DNA of 15,112 nucleotides from CAJBLF01 sp964613015 (GTDB taxonomy: Bacteria; Patescibacteriota; Gracilibacteria; Absconditabacterales; Absconditicoccaceae), in assembly GCA_964613015.1 (NCBI GenBank), contig CAZTFP010000030.1, forward strand, positions 1 through 15,112. Direction: 5' to 3'. The translations under genes were made by a program, and so were the position numbers. The notes under the pieces are model-generated. The model had not been told where the DNA came from, did no database searches, and saw only the letters and a program-made list of their open reading frames with translations. Below, one piece after another: positions 14,760 to 15,112 of the stretch (the first letter of the stretch is position 1; every line of letters begins with the position of its first letter).

Positions 14760-15038
14760 ATGAAAGAATATTACGTTTATATTCTGACCACAAAACTTAA
14801 TAAACTTCTTTATGTGGGAGTTACTAATAACTTAGAAAGAAGAATTTTCGAGCATAAAAATAAATTAGTAGACTGATATACAAAAAGATACAATATTAAT
14901 AAATTAGTATATTATGAAACATGTAATGATATAAAAGATGCTATTGCAAGAGAGAAACAACTTAAATGATGGTTAAGAAATAAAAAGGATCTTTTAATAA
15001 GTGGATTCAACCCTGAACGAATAGATTTATCGATATAA
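14760..15038 (+). CDS. GIY-YIG endonuclease domain protein (UPF0213 type)
   Basis: A 92-residue single-domain GIY-YIG nuclease-like protein. The family landmarks are YYVYIL (4-9) and LYVGVTNNLERR (17-28, with the catalytic-type Arg), EHKN, GYTKRYNINKLVYYE, and AIAREKQLKGWLR with Glu64 as candidate metal ligand, then NPERIDL. Such small proteins are widespread; their biological role is mostly undefined, with structure-specific DNA cleavage proposed. Two of four glycines are TGA. The start ATG 14760 follows A-rich sequence without a clear Shine-Dalgarno. The gene sits inside the stem-loop repeat array, and its last codons and TAA stop (15036-15038) coincide with a repeat's GATATAAT segment. A functional tie between nuclease and repeats is inference. 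Confidence 0.92.
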
Positions 15039-15112
15039 TTTACTATACTCTTCGTTGCACTCAGAGTGACAGGTATTTACTCATGTCATCCTGAATGAAA
15101 TGAAGGATATAG
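15032..15112. repeat. Continuation of the stem-loop repeat beyond the GIY-YIG gene
   Basis: 15032-15084 matches the second half of a repeat unit, starting in the GATATAAT segment and running through CTCTTCGTTGCACTCAGAGT to ACTCAT. A new unit then begins at 15085 (GTCATCCTGAATGAAATGAA, two differences from the array consensus) and is cut by the window end. The array therefore continues beyond the window. Confidence 0.9.

Noticed and set aside
14426..15112. CRISPR array
   Set aside because: The 78-bp units are contiguous and nearly identical along their whole length, with no short repeats separating unique spacers and no cas genes nearby.
1..15112. Massive pseudogenisation (most genes carry internal stops)
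   Set aside because: The internal stops are nearly all TGA and lie at conserved Gly positions; only the four-helix-bundle gene carries an internal TAA.
1..15112. Code 4 (TGA = Trp, Mycoplasma-like)
   Set aside because: Motifs such as TIGYGD, GIDPG, LGAT and NTPG need Gly, and Trp is encoded normally by TGG in the same genes.

Overview
The window reads as a fragment of a Candidate Phyla Radiation genome of the Absconditabacteria (SR1) / Gracilibacteria (BD1-5) type. The deciding evidence is the genetic code. Under the standard code almost every gene is broken by TGA. With TGA read as glycine (translation table 25), full-length and well-conserved proteins appear: FtsX, L1, L11, NusG, RuvC, methionine aminopeptidase, dUTPase, a K+ channel, a HAD phosphatase and a GIY-YIG protein. 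I counted roughly 95 in-frame TGA codons, and many fall on family-invariant glycines. All gene coordinates here use TGA = Gly, with TAA and TAG as stops. The sequence alone does not let me choose between the two phyla, and no tRNA-Gly(UCA) gene is visible.

Layout. 1-1535 (+): a TPR protein cut by the window edge, then ftsX, ending at a terminator shared with the converging genes. 1622-4432 (-): a secE-nusG-rplK-rplA transcription/translation operon with an extra membrane-anchored protein between nusG and rplK, and structured RNA elements in two spacers. 4615-8007 (-): a MEMO-like protein, a winged-helix protein with a possible nucleotidyltransferase-like half, a 578-residue protein of unknown function and a 71-residue helical protein. 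8241-8678 (+): a two-TM K+ channel. 8704-11546 (-): ruvC, a four-helix-bundle gene broken by TAA, map, dut and a HAD phosphatase.

11604-12361 is an odd insert. It holds a secreted protein with a Bacteroidota-style signal peptide, no internal TGA and higher GC, ending at a TGA, with its own sigma70-like promoter and terminator. Beyond it lie a plus-strand terminator and two tandem hairpins whose arms covary. It abuts what looks like a gene remnant.

12612-14456 (+): a multi-pass GT-C-like membrane protein and a DUF1616-like membrane protein, probably envelope-glycan functions. 14426-15112: an array of about 78-bp stem-loop repeats bracketing a small GIY-YIG endonuclease gene.

The core genes are ordinary housekeeping functions in translation, secretion, DNA repair and nucleotide-pool control. 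The accessory interest lies in the code itself and how unevenly it is used, the uncharacterised 578/71-residue pair, the insert at 11.6-12.4 kb, and the repeat array with its GIY-YIG gene.
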